From the NCBI GenBank assembly GCA_003024985.2, contig PXIH01S0009517.1: a DNA stretch of 10,127 bases; one strand, given 5' to 3'. Each line of letters starts with the position of its first letter. The stretch's first letter is position 1. The position numbers and the translations under genes were made by a program. The notes under the pieces are model-generated. The model did no database searches and was not told the DNA's origin. It saw only the letters and a program-made list of their open reading frames with translations. Shown here piece after piece: positions 7,506 through 10,127 of this stretch. Origin of the DNA: Euperipatoides rowelli (taxonomy: Eukaryota; Onychophora; Udeonychophora; Euonychophora; Peripatopsidae).

Positions 7506-8080
7506 AATCTAGTGAACTTTTAACAATTAATACCCACCTAGGACTTTTTAGTGTTCATAGAATATCTTTTGATATTTCACCTGGCCCTGCAATCTTGCAA
7601 AGTGTCATGGACATACTTTTAAAAACTGTATATAAGAAAATTAAGGTTGTATGCTATTTAGATGGCATTTTGATAAAGCAGCAAGAATCTACACACCTAC
7701 CTTGACGATTTAAAAGTTTTGGAAATTCTAGAAAATAATGGAATACTCCTTAATAAGAATAAATGTGAATTCTGCAAGTCAAGCATCGAGTATTTGGGTC
7801 ACATTGTTAGCAAGAAGGGGATAAGCGTAAACAGTAACAAGATCAAAGCTGTAATTGATGCCCTCACCCCGACCAGTGTCGATCAACTTCGTTCTTTTCT
7901 TGGCCTACTATGCTACTATCGCAAATTTATTCCTAATTTATCTCATAAAATATCTGAACTAAATCAACTTCTATGTAAGGGAAATAAATGGCATTGGAAT
8001 GAAAATTTCAACAAACAATTCCAAATTATTAAAGTAGAAATTACATCAGAAAAACTTTTGACACACTATAACCCCAATCT
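7506..8080 (+). pseudogene. Ty3/gypsy pol: reverse transcriptase, N-terminally deleted
   Basis: This is the palm and thumb part of a gypsy-type reverse transcriptase. In the first frame the order is LLTINTHLGLF, then FDISPGPAILQ (normally FG(I/L)xxAPxxFQ), then CYLDGILI. The first catalytic aspartate block (motif A), which lies just N-terminal to TINTH, is missing, as are gag and protease. The catalytic YLDD box reads YLDG, codon GGC at 7664-7666, so an essential aspartate is lost. A frameshift between about 7700 and 7712 moves reading to a second frame with DDLKVLEILENNGILLNK, KCEFCKSSIEYLGHIVSKKG, QLRSFLGLLCYYRKFIPN and the thumb/connection. There is no own start codon near the primer site that would make a meaningful protein. 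The gypsy RT assignment is firm; activity is excluded. Confidence 0.94.
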
Positions 8081-8404
8081 GGAATTAATCCTTGCTACTG
8101 ACGCCTCACCGTATGGATTATGCATTATTCTTTCACATCGTTTTAGTGATAAAAGTGAAAATCCCATAATGTTTGCCTCCCGAAGTTTAATTAACACAGA
8201 AAAAAATGTTCCTATTACTGATTATTATACATTTTTAGTCCAGAAAATAAAATTCCAACCTTAGCAGCCAGTAGACTGCAACACTGGGCTATCATTTTAT
8301 CAAACTACAACTATAATATTGCATATAAACCTTCGAAGGAAAATAGTATTACGGATGCACTTTCCACTTTCCAGACTTTCTCTGATGAATTCTCTTCTAT
8401 CTAA
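8081..8404 (+). pseudogene. Ty3/gypsy pol: RNase H domain, internally deleted and frameshifted
   Basis: RNase H degrades the RNA strand of the RNA-DNA hybrid during reverse transcription. The first catalytic block LATDASPYGL is intact (Asp codon 8100-8102), followed by IMFASRSLINTEKN. The text then jumps to PITDYYTFL, matching the TDHxPL block. The central stretch of about 30 residues normally found between them, which carries another catalytic acidic residue, is therefore deleted around 8205-8218. A frameshift near 8236 leads to LAASRLQHWAIILSNYNYNI and SITDALS, the usual end of the domain. A 7-bp tandem duplication (ACTTTCC, 8359-8372) breaks the DALSRL transition and leads to a stop at 8402-8404. 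Confidence 0.9.
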
Positions 8405-8585
8405 AGAAGAAAACCTTAAAAACATCTATTGCATGGAAACTGAAGAGGACTTTCCTTTGAACAGGATATCACATTAGCAACAAAACAGGACATACAGCTA
8501 CGTAAAATCGTGGACTTCCTTACACATGGTTGGCCAAAAGTCCCTAATAACGACTCTATTGATAAAAAAATTTTACAAAAAAAAA
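8405..8585 (+). pseudogene. Ty3/gypsy pol: RNase H-integrase linker, frameshifted
   Basis: After the 7-bp duplication the frame continues with LLSKEENLKNIYCMETEEDF. It then shifts at about 8459 to give DITLATKQDIQLRKIVDFL and HGWPKV, a segment characteristic of the linker between RNase H and integrase in gypsy pol. A poly-A run at about 8573-8586 marks the next frameshift, after which integrase begins. Confidence 0.8.
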
Positions 8586-8811
8586 AGCCAGTTATCGATT
8601 GAGGACGGTTGCATAATTTGGAGTCTAAGAGTTGTTATACCTACTTCTCTTAAAGAAGCAGTACTCAAATAATTACACCATGGTCATTACGGGACAGTAA
8701 AAATGAAACTTTTGGCTAGGTCAACGTGCTGGTGGTTTAACATCGATAAAGACATTGAATATATCGTTAAGACATGTCGCACTTGTCAGCTTAACCAAAA
8801 AGACCCCGCCA
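8586..8811 (+). pseudogene. Ty3/gypsy pol: integrase zinc-binding (HHCC) domain
   Basis: The frame from 8586 reads SQLSIEDGCIIWSLRVVIP, then a TAA stop at 8670-8672, then LHHGHYGTVKMKLLARS, WWFNIDKDIEYIVKTC and CRTCQ. The histidines (codons 8676 and 8685) and the CxxC cysteines (8775 and 8784) make up the HHCC zinc site that helps integrase multimerise and bind viral-type DNA ends. A frameshift at about 8800-8812 separates it from the catalytic core. The single stop and frameshift exclude a continuous product. Confidence 0.92.
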
Positions 8812-9321
8812 AAGTTACCATACACCCGTGACCCGAGGACACTCCCCAAAGGACCCTGGATAAGTGTCCACACAGACATCATGGGTCCCTACCTGAATAA
8901 GCTTTTCCTGGTTACGGTAGATAGTTACTCAAAATGGCCAGAGTTTAAGATTCTAGAAAAAGCCAACTCTGAAAAAATAATGATAACCTTGGAAAATTAC
9001 TTCTCTAGATACGGTTCTCCATAACTAATTGTCAGTGATAATGGCACCCCTTTTACATCAGACAACTTTGAACTTTTCTGTAAAAATCATGGAAACCAAC
9101 ACATTAAATCAGCCCCCCTGCACCCAGCTAGTAATGGACAAGCTGAACGATTCGTTGAAATTGCCAAAATTTTCCTAAAGAAAGGAAAGGACCTCAACGA
9201 TAGGAATTTAAGAGTTGAGATTGACAAATTACTCTTCACCTACCAGACCACACCACATTGTACCCTGAAGATTTCCCCTGCCAAACTTTTCCCTGGCAGA
9301 CAACTGCATAGCAGATTATAA
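8812..9321 (+). pseudogene. Ty3/gypsy pol: integrase catalytic core with DD35E triad
   Basis: The catalytic core, which joins retrotransposon DNA ends to the host genome, is the best preserved part. The first Asp is in VHTDIMGP (codon 8875-8877), the second in VSDNGTPFTS (9037-9039), and the Glu in NGQAERFVE (9145-9147). There are exactly 35 residues between the second Asp and the Glu. LVTVDSYSKWPE and SAPLHPASNGQAE are typical core motifs. A TAA stop at 9022-9024 interrupts the frame just before the second Asp, and another stop closes it at 9319-9321 after FPGRQLHSRL. All three catalytic residues survive, but the stop prevents one chain from containing them. Confidence 0.95.
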
Positions 9322-9771
9322 AAGATAAACCTTCTACCGATACTACCTCATATGTCATTTTAGAACAAGTACATAGAAGGCCAAAATGTCTTAAGTAAAA
9401 ACTTTAGCAAAATATATAAGACCAAATGGATAGAGGCAAAGATCATCAAAGTGCTTTCACCAGTGACTTTTTTAGTCCAATTGAACGATGGTCGGCGATT
9501 CAAGAGGCACTTCAACCAAATGAAACCCTCTTATCTCATTCTCATACAACCTTCGAGTGCATCATCCAATGAGACTAGTGTATTCGATTATTTACCTATA
9601 CGGCCTTCCATTCCACAAGCTCAAACAATTATAGGCACTCATCCACCTACCATCCAAGGAGACAAGTCAAAGCCAGATTCGATATCGAGTCGAGGCTCAG
9701 ATTCTCCACAGGACCCACATCGCTACTTGACTAGGACCCAAAAACCCTCGGACCGCTTCAATTTCTTGTAG
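9322..9771 (+). pseudogene. Ty3/gypsy pol: integrase C-terminal region
   Basis: The same frame continues past a TAG at 9361-9363 into EGQNVLSKNF, KTKWIEAKIIKVLSPVTF, VQLNDGRRFKRHFNQMKPS. This is the GPY/F-like C-terminal DNA-binding module of gypsy integrases (KW..I.k..gp..F.VqL.DGR..kRH.nQ). A proline-, serine- and threonine-rich tail follows, ending DRFNFL and a TAG at 9769-9771. There is no chromodomain. From 9364 to 9771 the frame is open, so this end is the longest uninterrupted part. The stop lies 10 bp before the 3' LTR, so nothing like an env gene follows. Confidence 0.88.
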
Positions 9772-9781
9772 AGGGAATAAC
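9770..9781 (+). promoter_or_regulatory. Probable polypurine tract
   Basis: AGAGGGAATAAC sits immediately before the 3' LTR. Purine-rich tracts at this place prime plus-strand DNA synthesis. It is short and interrupted by T and C, so it is either degraded or a naturally short tract. Confidence 0.6.
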
Positions 9782-9994
9782 TGTTACATCTTTGATATAT
9801 AACAGGAGAAAACATGACATGCTGTGTTAAGTTAAAACACACTGCTGTCAGATTCGAGAACGAACTGTTCTTTAGTTGTAATCAAGAGCAGTAACGTTCT
9901 GCTTTTCTCCTTGTTTTGTGGTTGTAACTCATTAAATTATTTAGTTCTTGTTTACTTGCATATATCTCATTTCTTTCTATTGAAATACACAATA
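9782..9994 (+). repeat. 3' LTR of the gypsy element (213 bp)
   Basis: The repeat starts TGTTACATCTTTGATATATA and ends TTGAAATACACAATA, matching 7319-7478. It is the fuller copy and has the two segments missing from the 5' LTR. Compared with the 5' LTR it has an extra TTTC unit near 9973. Both LTRs begin TGTTA and end CACAATA, so the terminus is not the common CA dinucleotide unless the boundary lies three bases earlier. Confidence 0.92.
9931..9936 (+). promoter_or_regulatory. Possible polyadenylation signal in the 3' LTR (ATTAAA)
   Basis: ATTAAA is a common variant poly(A) hexamer. It is conserved in the 5' LTR copy (CATTAAATTAT) and is followed by the T/G-rich block TAGTTCTTGTTTACTTG, as expected downstream of a cleavage site. 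In AT-rich DNA this may be chance. Confidence 0.35.
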
Positions 9995-9999
9995 CCATA
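9995..9999. repeat. Probable target site duplication, right copy (CCATA)
   Basis: CCATA follows the 3' LTR and matches CCATG at 7314-7318 except for the last base. If the LTR really ended at CACA, the longer word ATACCAT would be shared with 7311-7317, so the exact duplication is slightly ambiguous. Confidence 0.6.
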
Positions 10000-10127
10000 T
10001 AAAAATGCTCAGTTTATATATGTTGAAAAAGTCACAATGTAATAATATTAAGTCCTATCCAATACGTTAAAGGGAAGGTAAAGAATATTGAATATTTTTT
10101 CAGACCGAGAAATAAATCAGGTTATTC

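Larger units (their letters stand above)
7319..9994 (+). mobile_element. Defective Ty3/gypsy LTR retrotransposon, gag-deleted
   Basis: The element has two LTRs, a tRNA-Ser-type primer-binding site, a pol relic in the order RT, RNase H, integrase, a short purine tract, and probable 5-bp target duplications. The order RT-RNase H-integrase is diagnostic of Ty3/gypsy (Metaviridae-like) elements rather than Copia. The serine-tRNA primer site and short LTRs suggest the Mag-like lineage, but that is an inference. At about 2.7 kb it is far shorter than complete members (commonly 4.5-6 kb). gag, protease and the first RT blocks are absent, because RT coding sequence begins within about 20 bp of the primer site. 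The remaining pol has multiple frameshifts, stops and deletions. It could only have been copied with proteins from another element. The C-terminal pol frame runs to within 10 bp of the 3' LTR, leaving no room for an env gene. Confidence 0.93.

Noticed and set aside
9772-9994. Possible env or extra ORF after pol
   Set aside because: pol ends 10 bp before the 3' LTR, so there is no space for another gene.
1-10127. CRISPR array, tRNA/rRNA genes, bacterial operons or a defence system
   Set aside because: There are no regularly spaced repeats, no cloverleaf or A/B-box pair that I could see, and no prokaryotic-type gene organisation; the content is eukaryotic transposon debris.

Overview
The window looks like AT-rich nuclear DNA of a metazoan, most likely an invertebrate. 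I see no intact protein-coding gene, tRNA, rRNA or prokaryotic feature. What can be recognised is a graveyard of transposable elements in low-complexity AT-rich sequence with many poly-A and poly-T runs. The species cannot be named from this sequence. The mix of a serine-tRNA-primed Ty3/gypsy element, a LINE fragment and several hAT-like miniature elements is compatible with arthropods and other invertebrates.

Layout. Positions 54-420 (minus strand) hold the N-terminal half of a non-LTR (LINE) reverse transcriptase in two frames; it fades out before the catalytic FADD box. Positions 1005-1147 are a complete 143-bp hAT-type miniature element with perfect 8-bp target duplications. Positions 1693-1982 are a second, older hAT-type miniature element of 290 bp. 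Around 2944 and 7211 there are single hAT-like ends, and 6019-6138 is a 120-bp GC-rich element bounded by TTAACAGGGC and its inverse. Positions 6640-6822 carry a hAT-like end (minus orientation) running into a striking 71-bp near-perfect palindrome.

The main feature is a deleted and decayed Ty3/gypsy LTR retrotransposon at 7319-9994 on the plus strand. It has a 160-bp 5' LTR, a primer-binding site complementary to the 3' end of tRNA-Ser(GCU), a broken pol (RT, RNase H, integrase with a readable DD35E triad, integrase C-terminal region), a short purine tract, a 213-bp 3' LTR and near-identical 5-bp target duplications. gag, protease and the first part of RT are missing: RT sequence starts within about 20 bp of the primer-binding site. 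pol carries several frameshifts, in-frame stops, a deletion inside RNase H and a YLDD-to-YLDG change at the RT active site, so no part can act on its own.

The stretches between these elements (about 421-996, 1156-1684, 1991-2943, 3030-4440, 4500-6014, 6143-6639, 6850-7150 and 10000-10127) show only AT-rich sequence, homopolymer runs, two C-rich tracts and scattered short palindromes. I found no convincing previously undescribed system. The most worthwhile leads are the palindromic hAT junction, the MITE family with GGGCC-rich ends, and the gag-less LTR element.
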